The translations under genes and the position numbers were made by a program. The notes beneath the pieces are model-generated. The model did not search any database. It saw only the letters and a list, made by a program, of their open reading frames with translations, and was not told the DNA's origin. Positions 24,866-36,627 of a stretch of DNA of 64,000 nucleotides are shown here, one piece after another (position 1 is the stretch's first letter; every line of letters begins with the position of its first letter). The DNA is from Catonia carolina (lineage: Eukaryota > Arthropoda > Insecta > Hemiptera > Achilidae). Where the stretch lies: positions 28,404,393 to 28,468,392 of the forward strand of contig JAQMRL010000006.1 of the NCBI GenBank assembly GCA_035578175.1. The letters run 5' to 3'.

Positions 24866-25555
24866 CAGTTGAACTTCTATAACTCAAATTTTCTATATTT
24901 CAAATTGAATTTCAGTCCTCTTTAACCTTCCCATGCGTTTACCATGTAAAAAGTCATCTCTAACTCGAATTCCGCTATTTTTCTAAGTCGAACTATTTAG
25001 GTATTTCGTTTCTTTTGACAAAATTTGTACATAGTTCTCAAAATAGCGGTTTCGGTCTTATGAAAAATGTAGGTGCAGTGCTGCTTCTTTCATTATAAAA
25101 AGATATGTTCGACCATAAAAGGAATAGACCTTCAAAGCCATCTGGTTGCCTTTACAAAGGCCTAACAAACGTAAACCAAAACAATGAATTTCTTTAAACC
25201 GACGAATCTTTGGTCGAACACAGAACAATAGAACCATAGTCTGTCAGTACAATGTACCGTATTCAGCATGTAGGCCTACTGCGGAATTTTTGAATACTAA
25301 ATACAATATGTACAGTACTTAACACTGCAGCCAATAACTAAGCTGAATGCAACGTACAGTACTGTATTACGAAATTGCGCATGTGCAGTAGGCCTACATA
25401 TTCCACATATTGTAGGGTAATGTATTAGCCTATGTGGAATGTTCTGGTTTTAAATAATAAAATTGCTTTATTTTAATTTTTCCATAACTCGAAATTTCTG
25501 TAACTCAAATTGGTTTTCCCATCCTTTGAGGATTCGAGTTATAGAAGTTCAACTG
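24866..25555. mobile_element. TIR element of pogo/Tigger type, non-autonomous
   Basis: A 690-bp element flanked by TA (24864-24865, 25556-25557) with ends CAGTTGAACTTCTATAACTC and GAGTTATAGAAGTTCAACTG, perfect inverted repeats of 20 bases. The interior has no credible transposase frame. CAGT...ACTG ends with TA duplication fit the pogo/Tigger group. Confidence 0.85.
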
Positions 25556-26247
25556 TATATACTAAAAAACAATCTGAAATAGTTATAACAAAAACATAAG
25601 ATCAATTACCTAAAAATATATTATAAGTAGGTTGAAAAACTTATCTTTCTTTAATGTTCTCCAGTATTTATTATAATTTGATGTTATAATAAATAATGAT
25701 TGTATTACCTTGTTCTGTATTTATTTAATTATGATTAAATAGAAAAACAAAATTATAATTTTAGCCATAAGCCTAATAAGAAACAACCATGCACTTTGAG
25801 CCTCACATTTTAAACCAAAACTAGTTTTTTTTCTTTAGAAGCAAACAACTTTCAACAATAAGTATTTTAAATATAAATGAAACCTTTTAAACAATAATAA
25901 TTATAAATCGAAATATTTAAAGAACATAAAATTAATTATAAAATCCAATTCTTATTGAATATTAAAGTATTTAATAAAAATAATGATATACATACATCTA
26001 CCTACCTACATAAAAAACTCTACCTACATAAAAAAAATACTGTAAAGATACAGTAACAGCTGTATCGTTACACAACTATTTATTTGTAATACAGAACAGA
26101 AAATACAATTATTGATAGAATATTGGCAGAATAAATTAAGCGCCGACAGTCAGGATACAAGTCCAGCTGTACAGCGCTTCTCTTTATGTGCGCCTTCACT
26201 ACCGTACGATTAGGTACGGTTAGGATTCGATGACCACCTAATAGCTA

Positions 26248-26842
26248 TGTCCACACTCGTGCGATGTAGCATGCGACATCGCACGATATATTAAAACGAA
26301 ACATGAGATTTAACTTTTAAAATATTCATATTATAAAAAAAACTCTGATCTTCAACGTACTTAAACGCCGATTTTTATGAAAAGCCTGGAGGGAGTAACG
26401 GACGTGTAAAAACCACAATTACGGAAAACCGGCTAAAATCTGAGTACGTTTTTGCGTAAATTGCTGGAGTTATCTCCGATTAATCTCTAAATAAAACAAT
26501 CTAAATCAAACCAATCAATTCAGGAAAGAACAGGCTTTAATTTAGGGTATTGTTCAAAAATATTCGTTATGTTCTTTTTTTTCGAGATAAAGCTCTTCAA
26601 ACGAGAGCGTGCCTCGGTTGCATACCGAGAATCACATTTCATTCAGCATGTACTGCGGAATTTTGAAATAGAAACAATCAAAAATCAAAAATCAGAAATC
26701 AAAAATCGAATTTTGAATGAATGTGAGTTTAGAGTTTGTCTCGTGTGCGTGTGGTGGTATGCCTCTAAGCGCATGCCTCTAAGTGCTTCGGATGTAGCAT
26801 GTTACATCGCTAGTTGAAAAAGAAAGCGCACGAGTGTGGACA
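26248..26842. mobile_element. TIR element with TA duplication
   Basis: A 595-bp element flanked by TA (26246-26247, 26843-26844). Ends TGTCCACACTCGTGCG and CGCACGAGTGTGGACA are perfect inverted repeats of 16 bases. The small frame at 26569-26817 lies inside and is not convincing as a gene. The interior matches the diverged block at 14735-15010. Positions 25558-26245 and 26845-27282 hold nothing recognised. Confidence 0.85.
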
Positions 26843-27282
26843 TACCTAATGTGTGTAATTGAAGTAATTGATTACAACATAACCTCATCATTTTATAAAC
26901 AAATAGTTTTTTGTAACGACTAATTTATTATTACTAAACTTTACTTATTTAATCAATCGTGCATTTCTTTTAATTTATTATTTAAAAATTATTCCTACAT
27001 AAACTAGAAACGTACGGTGACTATGATGCGAACCTTTAGAGTTGTTGTGTGTTATCCTGACTGTACTTTATAGGAGATGAGGGGAATGTGTTAACTGCGC
27101 ATGCGTGAACCAGTGATCAAATTATCTTATTAGTATTTTACAAATAAACTTCTATGAACAAAAACCTCCATTCAGCGACTTACCCTCTACGATTTAACTT
27201 TCAGTTTAAATTCGGTGGTTGCTTAATAGAGGTTTAACCGTATATACTAAAATCTTTGCTGAAATTTAATACTATATATTTT

Positions 27283-27650
27283 TATATACGGGAATGAAAC
27301 GTAGGTGGTACGAGTTGTAGAAAGGAAGAGAATAGAAGCTTTTGAAATGTGGTGTCATAGGAAAATGTTAAAGATTAGATGAGTGGACAAAATAAGTAAT
27401 TTAGAGGTTCATAGACGAGTAGATGAAAAAGGAAGTATACGGAAACATCTTACCAGAAGAAGGGATAGGCTAGTGGAGCATGTTTTAAGACATCCAGGTA
27501 TTAGTCTATCAATAATGGAGGGTAATATTGAGGGAGTGAATTACAAGGGAGGCAAAGATTAGAATATACAGGTATGTAGATATGAAACGACTTGCACAAG
27601 CTAGAACAGCTTGGAGAACTGCATCAAACCAGTCGAGAGGCTAATAACAA
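27283..27650 (+). pseudogene. LINE reverse transcriptase C-terminal fragment
   Basis: Homologous to 12629-13070: FEMWCHRKMLKIR, VDKISNLEVHRRVDEKG, RRRDRLVEHVLRHPG, IMEGNIEGVN and CIKPVER in successive open segments with several stops. The last segment matches the very C-terminus of the same LINE type. Confidence 0.75.
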
Positions 27651-27717
27651 AATAAAATTTAGTTTATTTATTTAGTCGCATCATTTTTATAGCGACTACG
27701 TCGGGTTATGAATCTAG

Positions 27718-27832
27718 AATAGTGGGTTTTAACTTGTGAAAATTTCTTGATTCTAGCCAGGAATCGATCCCGGGACTTTCGCATTGTAGGCAAGCACGCT
27801 AACCACTACGCTTCGAAGGCGGTCATTATTAA
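27718..27832 (-). repeat. tRNA-like SINE, family C, minus
   Basis: On the minus strand: CGCCTTCGAAGCGTAGTGGT, TAGCGTGCTTGCC, then CGGGATCGATTCCTGG and GAATCAAGAAATTTTCACAA. Better preserved than the copy at 585. Positions 27833-28286 hold nothing recognised. Confidence 0.75.
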
Positions 27833-28286
27833 TTTTAGATAAATAAGGCAAATATATTCATAAAATTAACACTAAGGTTATCATAAGCGTCGGATATAGG
27901 TCGTCAAACTCAAATCCATCCCCATTGATATAAACTACCCCTATGTATATACACCCTTTTCCTCTATTCAGTCCATCTATCTATCTATCAATCAATCATG
28001 TTGGGTTAACAGCAAGTATACAACCGACACGACACTATGTAATAAATTAATGAATAGATCTCTATAACACAATGAACCCGAAAATGATAAATGGAGCAGT
28101 AAGTCAACCGCCTTTTAAAGTTCTATTATTTCAATAAATCTCAAAATTAAAGGTACGATAATCTTAATAAAAAAAATTAACATTAAATTTGTTTTTTTGA
28201 ACCTGCTGTATAAATTTAAGTACAAAAATAGTATCTCTACATAAAAATACGAAAGGGCTTAAGGAAAAAGTAAAAAAATCAAATAA

Positions 28287-28866
28287 AAATCTGGTGTGAA
28301 ACACCCACACGACTTTATCTTACCATCGTAAATAATGAACGATGTAACCTAACATTAGTAAACAACGTAAAATAAAAATGGCCGCCCCTGTGACGTTGTG
28401 GATAGCGCGCTAGCCTACTAAGCGGAGGTCTGAGATTCGATTCCCGCCTAGGGTCTTGAAATTATTACGTGTCGAACCCATCATTACAGTTTCTTAACCC
28501 ACCGAAGTCGCTAATGATCAAGCTGTTGATACGACTTTATATAAACAAAAAACCTCAAAAACATAACTTAATTTTAATCATGAGTGAATGATGCAAGATG
28601 AAAACCAACCTCAATTTGGCTTAATAATATGGAAAGTCACTCTGACGCTAAACAAGGGTCTGTAGAGAAAAATGCTTAATTAAAAGTTTTAGTTTTTTTA
28701 ATTTCCTATAAATTTGATTTAAACACTTTTGTCGTAAAATGCATATTAAGGCCGCAATAAAAAAATTCGATTTTTAGAGGTTTTTATGAAAACAATAGAA
28801 AATCACTAATTACCGCTAAACTAAGCGTTATATAAAGAAATGTTTTGAATAAAAGTTGTAGGGTTA
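28287..28866 (+). repeat. Family A repeat, left part, split by a SINE
   Basis: Starts AATCTGGTGTGAAACACCCA; the order of blocks is as in 17274-18244 up to AAAAGTTGTAGG, then lost. A family C SINE sits inside at about 28374-28545. Positions 28867-29254 contain an ATTTCGCC/TTACGGC segment also found at 45470-45500 but are otherwise empty. Confidence 0.7.
28374..28545 (+). mobile_element. tRNA-like SINE, family C, inserted in family A
   Basis: Reads CCCTGTGACGTTGTGGATAG, TAGCGCGC..., then GATTCGATTCCCGCCTAGGG and the family tail ending near TACGACTTTATATAAA. The host repeat resumes at about 28555. Confidence 0.7.
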
Positions 28867-29249
28867 CTTAAAAACTCCAATCAAAATAATAAAAAAATTC
28901 ATAAAAACATAGTATGAGCTGAAACGCTTCGTTAGCGAGTTACGGCTGGCGAAAAATTTCGCCTTGAGTACAGAGATTACTTCTAAATAAAATCATCTTG
29001 GAGGTCTAGGGACCCAATTATATAAGAAAATTTGATGGTTTATTATGGATTTCCACCTGATAAATTGAATAAAATAGGTTTTAGAATTGTCTTTTAAGTA
29101 GTTTGCATGGTTTTCATATTATAGTTGAAAAATCTGTCGTCTAGAAACGGGGATTTTAGCTTGCTGTACAATTATTTCGTTAAATGATCAATACATGCGT
29201 AAAGTGTTTTAATAAAACTTTTAGAGAATTTAATTCTGAAACTTTTTGG

Positions 29250-29930
29250 TCTCTAATGTGTGTATTTTGCAATCTGTTCAATTCAGAATAATAAGCAACC
29301 CCAAAGGGGCAAAATAGTTATAATTTTTTCACATGGTTAGCCAATTAAATGACTGAATCATTTAAGAACAGAAGAGGTAGGGGTGCAAAAGACACTAATT
29401 AGAGTTGCCCCTCTGAAAGTAATGAATTTCACTGTACAGCCAGAATGGTGAATGAAGTGAAGGTGGCATTTGCAGAGTGGAAAATATGTGGTTTTCAGAG
29501 GGCCCGGCATGCTGATACACGTACTTTCTCACTCAGTGAGGAATGCAGTGGTAAAATACCTCACTCCTCGATTTACCTCTACAGGTTCAAACCAGACTTT
29601 TGGCTGATGTCCTAAACGCAAGCAACCGTATTACCCAATGAAATGAAGGAAATGTGTATGACGTGTAAATGAGGTGTAGTCTTGTACAGACCCATGCCGA
29701 CCATTCCTGAGAGAGTATGGTTATTTGAACCCTAACCATTAAAGTACACCACTAATAATTACTGCCTAGTATTCAAATCCGTATAAAAAGAATCATTTTA
29801 ATAAAAATCCGTATACCTTTATTAGGATTTGAACCACGGAACCTTCGTATCAGAAAATCAGTTTTAAACAGTTGGCTCGCGGCGATGACTTTACATCTAG
29901 ACCTACTCGGAGGGTTGAACATTGATACAA
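29250..29930 (-). repeat. SINE family S split by a family B insertion
   Basis: The left piece ends CAATAAGCAACC-like at 29300; the right piece resumes with GTATTACCCAATGAAATGAAG and runs to the GATTTGAACC and CGGAGGGTTG end. It is interrupted by a family B copy with an 8-bp duplication. Confidence 0.75.
29301..29619 (-). mobile_element. Family B insertion with 8-bp TSD
   Basis: Flanked by AAGCAACC at 29293-29300 and 29620-29627. Minus orientation, ending CTGATGTCCTAAACGC. It shows that family B is mobile and makes an 8-bp duplication at least here. The length variation of the left end across copies fits 5' truncation, as in retroposons. Confidence 0.8.
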
Positions 29931-29939
29931 CATAAGTTA

Positions 29940-30350
29940 AATAAAAGTATATGAAAATTTGTGCAAGTTATGTTCATCAGTTAGCAGCGAAATGGGAAAA
30001 CTGGGAAATAATGACTTATTCAAGAATTCAAGAGGAAAATTATTTAACCATCCACCCTATAGCTTGGACTTGGCTACTTCAGATTTTGATCTTTTTACAA
30101 AACTCAAGTACTTTTTGGTAGGAACGAAATTTTAAAACGTTGAAGAAATGAAAGTAGGCGTGAGTACCTATTTTAAAGGGCAGACGATGGAGGAATGTGA
30201 AGCAGGAATACAAAAACTCGTCAAACGTTATGGCAAATGCTTGAAAATTTGCACGGCAACTATCTACAAAAAGAGTATTATGTATGTAATTGACAAGAAA
30301 CGTCTATTTTTAAAAAAATTAATCGTTAGTATTTTTTAATTCCCAAGGAA
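29940..30350 (+). pseudogene. Tc1/mariner-type transposase C-terminal remnant
   Basis: Reads NHPPYSLDLATSDFDLF in one frame (the third catalytic Asp region, HPPYSPDLAPSDFHLF in related copies), then a stop, then the helical C-terminal tail with LVKRYGKCLKI at 30148-30339. Ends are not recognised. Positions 30351-31154 hold nothing recognised. Confidence 0.65.
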
Positions 30351-31154
30351 GTATTAATTTCCCGATATCCCTCGTAAAATAAGCTGTAAATATTCAAATG
30401 AATTAAATGGGAAAAAACAAGAAAATGTCTTCATTAAATACGTCTTAAATCTTTCAGAATAATATGTAAAAATTTTAAAAACGTGCCTATTATTAAAAAA
30501 GCTTATATTAACTGTCGGTAGTAATTTACTTCATTGCACACAAACAAAATTGAAAAAATATATTTCCGTTTTATTTTTCACAATGTGATATGTATTAGTT
30601 ATTTTTTACTATATGTATCTCTTCCTGTTCTATAACACGTATATTATTTATTTTCGGCTATCAATCAGACGAAAGTAGTCGATTTCGTGACAAGAAACGC
30701 AACGAAAGATGAAAAATTATGACAGCTGTTTTCCGTTTTTTAAGGAGGTATTTCTTTCCATATGAAGGCATTATTGAATTTTGTATCCATAAATAATGCG
30801 TACAATGTATATCAGATGTTTATTTTATTACTTACAAATCGATAATCGTAAAAAGTAATGACAAATCATAAAAATAATGAGAACTGACCAATAAATAAAT
30901 AAATACGAGTAGTGCTAATAATTGTATTCCTAATTAGTGGCAATTTTTCAAATTGTCATCTACCATTTTCCTTTGTCCGACCGTCCATCACACTCAGATG
31001 TTAGAAACTACAAAAGATAGCAACGAACGGTTTTCGGATTCGTAATTAGCACAAAAAGTTAGTGGGCCTGGTTTAGGTTTGAAGTTTCGGTTTCGACCGA
31101 AAGTGGCTCAAAACTGGGAATTAAGAAATCAAAGTCGGTATTCGGAAACAATGT

Positions 31155-31552
31155 GTTGTTAAGGTCATCAGCCGAAAGGCTGGTTTGAACTTGTAGAGGT
31201 TTTACTAAGTAAAACGAGGAGTGAGGTGGTTTATCTATGCCTTCCTCACTGAATGGAAAAGTACGCTTATCAGGATGCCGGGCCCTCTGAAAAGCACATA
31301 TTTTCCACTCTGCAAATGACACCTTCACTTCATTCACCACAGGGTCTGGTTGTATAATGAAATTCATTACTTTCAGAGGAGATAATTCTGATTAGTGTCT
31401 TTTACACCTCTGCCTCTTCTGTTCTTAAATGATTCAGTCCTTTAATTGGCTGACCACGTGATAAGAAACAGAACTATTTATTTTAGCCCTGCAACGAACA
31501 GATCGAGTGTAAATAATTTGACACTCCACCTGTCTGTTATGGGCACAATCGG
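31155..31552 (+). repeat. Family B repeat, plus, left arm of an inverted pair
   Basis: Full-length copy from GGTCATCAGCCGAAAGGCTG to CCTGTCTGTTATGGGCA. An oppositely oriented copy lies 165 bp downstream, so the two can form a large hairpin. The minus-strand frame at 31059-31367 is repeat-derived. Confidence 0.8.
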
Positions 31553-31716
31553 AAACAATAATAGTGTAATTTGATTCCTCTTAAAGAGTAGATACAGAAA
31601 TCACTAATGGTTTTTGCCATAATACAATGCCTTTTTAAAAATTTCCACCACCCATGAGACGTGTCGACTCATGAAAGGGATTTTTTGAATCATTCTATTT
31701 TTTTAAATTGCTCATA

Positions 31717-32113
31717 ACGGGCAGGTGGAATGTTACATTAATTGCACTCGATCTGTTTGTTCCAAAGCTACAAAAAATAGTTCTGTTTCTTATCACATAG
31801 TCAGCCAATTATATAATTGGCTGACTGAAGTATTTAAGAACAGAAGAGGTAGAGGTGTAAAAGACACTATTCAGAGTTGTATTTTCTGAGAGTAGCCTAA
31901 TGAATTTCACTACACAGCCAGACCCTGTGGTGAATGAAGTGAAGGTATTATTTGCTGCGTGGAAAGTGGGTGCTTTTCCGAGGGCCTGGTACGCTGATAA
32001 GCATACTCTTTCAACTCAGTGAGGAAGCCAATAGTAAACAACCTCAGTCCTCGTTTTTACTTAGCAAAACCTCTAGAGGTTCAAACCAGCTTTTCGGCTG
32101 TTGACCTAAACAC
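31717..32113 (-). repeat. Family B repeat, minus, right arm of an inverted pair
   Basis: Mirror copy from CATAACGGGCAGGTGGA to CGGCTGTTGACCTAAACA, with a small internal duplication of AATTATATAATTGGCTGA near 31806-31823. Positions 32114-32502 are AT-rich and empty. Confidence 0.8.
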
Positions 32114-32502
32114 ATTTGTTTAAAGAATAATCGTAGTAAACTTAACTTAAATAAATAAAACCAAGGATGCAAGAGTATTTGTGTACTTGAACAAAATTTT
32201 CCTTATGTCACAGAGTAATTATTACATAAGGATATAACATTTATATTTTGCTTTTATTTAGCGTAAAATCCCGTAAAGTTTCGCAATTTTATTATGTTTG
32301 TTGTGTCTTTATAGTTACTGCTATAAATTTACTTTTGTTCTTATCTTGACAGTTTTACTTTCATACAACTTACCCAACTTGAATATAAGTTGTATAAACT
32401 TATCTCTGAAGAAAACATTCAAACGTTACGATACAATTTATGTATTTTATGTACTTCAATGCAAGGAATCCTGAAAACATATTAGCAATATATATTTTTA
32501 CA

Positions 32503-33581
32503 ATCTCTTTACCTGTATGAGTATATAGGAAGGAATGTATTGTTTTCATGTCGAGTTTTCAAAATCGTGTTTTCACCAGGAATACACGTTTTCATGACCC
32601 CTGAACCACAAAAAGACATATTTTAGCGATTGGTTAGTGTATCTGTGTATGTTTAATGTCCTAAAAATTTGTTTAGTCAACCGTTTGTCATCCTTTTTTA
32701 CAGGCGTCTGTAAAATTTTAGTCTTCTTTTTATAATCGTTCGTTTTCGTTGTACAGTTCTCGACCTCGTAACCTATAAATTGTTTGTCTACGTCTTCGCC
32801 CCCTTTATCTTCCGAAAGATCTTTCTCTTAAATTTCTCTGCTTCTCTTAGACCAGCCTTTCCGATCATTCTAAGGTACTTACTCCTGTACAGACACTCAG
32901 GGTTTATCACAGTATTATATTTAATCTTTGTCTGTCTTGAGAGTAATTTCTTCTTATACAAGTTGTGAGTTTCTTTGTAGCGCACTGGCCATCTAGCCTT
33001 GCCTGTTTCAAGATACTTTACAAGATAGGGTAGGCGCCATGTCTGCTAAAATTCTTGGGGAGGCTTTGCTCTCTTCGAAAAAAATGTTTTTTTTTAAGAT
33101 TGCGGGTTTAATATGCATTTTAGCGCAAACATGTATACAATAAAAGTTTAGGAGAATTTAAAAACCTACAACTTTTCATTTAAATATTTCTTTGTACAGC
33201 GCTTAAATATGCAGTAATTAGTGATTTCTGTTTTTTCGATGATAATTAAAAAAATGGATTTTAAAAATTTCATTCTTAGTATGCATTTTACGACAAAAGT
33301 TTTTATAATAAAATTGATAGGAAATTAAAAGATCTACAACTTTTAGTTCAAACATTTTTCTCTACAGAGCCTAGTTTAGCATGAAAGAGTTATTTTTCGT
33401 ATTATTAAGCCAAACTTAAGGTTGATTTTCATTTTGCATCATTCACTAATTATAAAAAATAGGTTATGTTTTTTCAGGTTCGTTTTTTTGTTTATTTCTA
33501 ATGTTTTATTACTAATTTTAGGTTGTAATGTTAATTATTTGTATTGTTAAGAGAAAGTCGTGAGAGTGTTTCACACCAGTT
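32503..33581 (-). repeat. Family A repeat, minus, with an unrelated interior segment
   Basis: Starts CTCTTTACCTGTATGAGTAT and ends AAGAGAAAGTCGTGAGAGTG and CACACCAG. Between about 32650 and 33000 the sequence does not match other family A copies; it may be an old insertion, but I found no clear duplication. Frames there (32780-32985) are not convincing. Positions 33582-34204 hold nothing recognised. Confidence 0.65.
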
Positions 33582-34204
33582 TTTTCCTACTTCATTTTAT
33601 TATTTTAAAACCTTTTGAAGAATGATATTAAAATTATATAAATTATAGATATAATCAAAAGCAGAAGTTATTAAACATTTTTCTTATAGATTGGAACGAA
33701 TAAAAAAACATTATATTAATAATTCTGCTGGCTTAACAAATTATATTTACTTTGAGAACACATTTTACAACTTTAGCAAATTAAAAGGGAGAATAGAAAC
33801 TAGTGAAAAGGATGTGATAATGGCAAATTAGTGAATTTTCTAACTACGGTGCTTTACACTCAGAGAGTATCAGAAGCTAACTGACTATTACAGTTCATTA
33901 GCAACTTTATAAACACTTAATTGGTGAGTGTAAAGTTCACAAACTAGTCTTACATTCAAGTAACTGCACCCTGTAATAACCCATTACTTGATAGTCACGT
34001 AGAAAATCATTACTATTAAATTGTATTAAAAATTGCTTTATCAAAAACTTTAACAAACTTAATTTTGTAAAGGAAATCAGTAAAATATTCCAAAGTTATT
34101 ATAAAACCTTGGGTTCGATACTTGTGAAGGATTTCAGAAATTTTCAAAATTTTAAACAAAGAAACCGTTGGATATATTAATACAGATTGTTTGATGAGGA
34201 ATAC

Positions 34205-34825
34205 TCCAGGAACTGATTATACAGGTAAAAATCTGCCTGGAAATGAGAGAGCGGATGCCTTAGCAAAGAAAGGTGCAGCCTCTCACTTCATAGGCCCAGA
34301 GCCATTCTGTGGAATTGGTGAAGGCTATTATAGAGGTATAGTTAGGGCCTAGGAAGAGGAGGCTAAAACCTCCTATTGGGAGAAGGTGCCAGGCTGTGAA
34401 CAGGCAAAGAAATTCATTGCCTATTCCAGCAGGAAGGCTGGGATATATAATAGACTAGGAAGACAGGACTTGAGGAGGGTAGTGGGCCTGATGACTGGTC
34501 ATTGTAATCTTGGGTATCATTTATCCAAGATAGGAGTTGCTGAAGAGAGCCTGTGTAGATTCTGTCATGAGGCAGAAGAGAAGGCTGAGCATATTTTATG
34601 CAGCTGCAAAGTGGTTGGCTGCAAAAGAAGAGCGCTGATGGGTAAGGACGTGTTAACACCTTCTCAGGTAAGTGCACTAGATCCTAGGCAGATCCTGCGC
34701 TTTATTGAAAGTGTGGGTCTTGCATAAATAAGGAATAGGGGCAATCACAAAAGATCTTTTAGGTCGCGGTGAGGAGGGGCTGCAGAAGCCTGAACGCCCT
34801 GGTTGTAAAGAAGAAGAAGAAGAAC
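34205..34825 (+). pseudogene. Non-LTR retrotransposon 3' end: RNase H tail and CCHC-type C-terminus
   Basis: Frame 34220-34350 reads LPGNERADALAKKGA, the last conserved part of a retrotransposon RNase H domain, before a TAG stop. The same reading continues at 34386-34727 with RFCHEAEEKAEHILCSC, a Cys-rich tail usual in LINE proteins of the I/R1/Jockey group. A short 3' UTR ends in AAG repeats. 5'-truncated and stopped, so inactive. The family A repeat resumes immediately at 34826. Confidence 0.8.
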
Positions 34826-35025
34826 ATTAGTAATAAACAAAAAATTAATCTCAAAAAATATAACCTAATTTTATTCATGAGTGAAAGACGCAAAACGAAA
34901 ATCAACCTCATTTTGGATTTAAAATACGGAAAATCATTCTTTCACGCTAAACTAGGCTCTGTAGAGCAAAATGCGGTAATTGAAAGTTTTAGATCTTTTA
35001 ATTTCCTATAAATTTGATTATATAC

Positions 35026-36434
35026 TGTAACGTTTTTTTTTGCAACGTTACGTGGGTTTCCTTTTTATTCTTTCCTCCTTTCTGCTTGTTACGCTAGTTC
35101 GATGCACTACGTGTTTGCTATTCATCGCGCCGGGCCTTCCAAGTGAGTCTTGTGCGTGACGTCACGCTGCTGTTTCACTCGGCCCTGTTTTCGGCAGTAA
35201 TCTGCCTGTTCGTTACTTGCTCTTGTAATGGCCGGACGTACAGTGCCGTGCTGATTTTTATTATGTCTTAAATAATTATTTAAAATGTTTTTTTCTTCGT
35301 TTCTACGTATTACCCTTCTAGGGTTCAAGACTTAGTTCAAGACTTAGTTCGAGATACTTTTCAAATTTCACTTCAAGATTCATGTCGAGATTAACATAAA
35401 ATGGTACTTGGAGATTCATGTCGTCATTGTCTAACCAGAGGTTCACAGACCGGGGTTCGATGTCTCTAGGGGTCATGTAAATTGCGAGTATGGTCCAAAA
35501 CATCCTGCCTATCTGAGGTTTTGACTGGTTAATTGCGTCTGTATGAAAATAATTTGGATTATTAGAGGTATGAGAAAATTTATTTTATTTTCACTGGGGA
35601 TTGTGTGTATTTCGTCTACCTTTGAATCGTTTCTTCTGGAACCTTCGAGATACTAATTTTCCATATAATTTTAACATATCTGGCCGACAAGGCGATACAT
35701 GCGGCGAACAGAATTTAACTCAGCAACGTCTAGACATGAATCCTTCATAATAAAATAAATCAATTTAAATTTTTAAAAATATTTTTCTATTTGTTCAATT
35801 AACTTGTTGCTCAGCAAAATTATTTAATGAAGAAAATGAATTATCTTATTATTTAATATCTTTAAATAAATTTCTCACTGGCTTCTTTAATATGCCTTTT
35901 CTAAATTAACAAAAATATGAATTTTGAATATGGATCTGTATACATATCATTTTAAAGATTGATGAGTGTTGTCACATTAAAATTTATTTAGTCAATTCAT
36001 ATGTATGTATATATATATATTCTTTAAAATTTTCTTTAAAACTTGGGAATTCCCTATTTAATTTTACCAATGCATTAAATATTAAATAAATTAATTTATT
36101 CAGCTGAATTTTAACGCACTTGCTAGTCAAAATTAATTTTCTGTAGGATTGTAATAATTAATCTTTTGAATAATATTATTATTAATTTGTTTATTGATGT
36201 ATGCGCTGAGTTTTGTCTCTAGAGTTTTTTTTGTTTTTTTTTAAGGAAATTAATTGTAATAGAATCTTTTGATTAGAAACTTGTTATTTATTAAAAGTAT
36301 ATTTTGTAGATTTATGTGCAGTACCGTGTCTTTATTTTATGTATCACAACAACACCTTTTTTACTGTAACCTCGTTACCAGTTTTGCTAAATGTTTTTGG
36401 ACGTCCTTGTGCGGCGTTGAGCAAAGAGGTTACA
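35026..36434 (+). repeat. 5' LTR
   Basis: Begins TGTAACG and ends GTTACA, so the termini are TG...CA with a 6-base inverted repeat TGTAAC/GTTACA. Right after the start lies a further palindrome, TAACGT...ACGTTA, around a T-run. Open frames inside (35122-35503, 36269-36556) are LTR sequence and repeat in the 3' copy. Confidence 0.95.
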
Positions 36435-36627
36435 TAAAAGTGGTTAGCAGAACGCTGGGTTTTGTGTTTTGGTGTATAACTGATCTGGTACAGTTATTTT
36501 GCATTGTATTTAGTAAATTTAAATTTAATAATCTATTCGTCTGTTGTGATACATGATAAAGGTGGTGCTAATTGAATTTATTTCCAGGTTGTGTCGGATT
36601 TTGCAAGGTTTATCTTTTTTACCAACC

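Noticed and set aside
26569..26817. 82-residue frame as a host gene
   Set aside because: Lies wholly inside a TIR element with perfect ends and shows no domain.
31059..31367. 102-residue minus frame, nearly the same as one at 15016-15243
   Set aside because: Similarity is due to the shared family B repeat, not to a gene family.
35122..35503. Small frames repeated at 42323-42704
   Set aside because: Both are inside the LTRs and repeat because the LTRs do.
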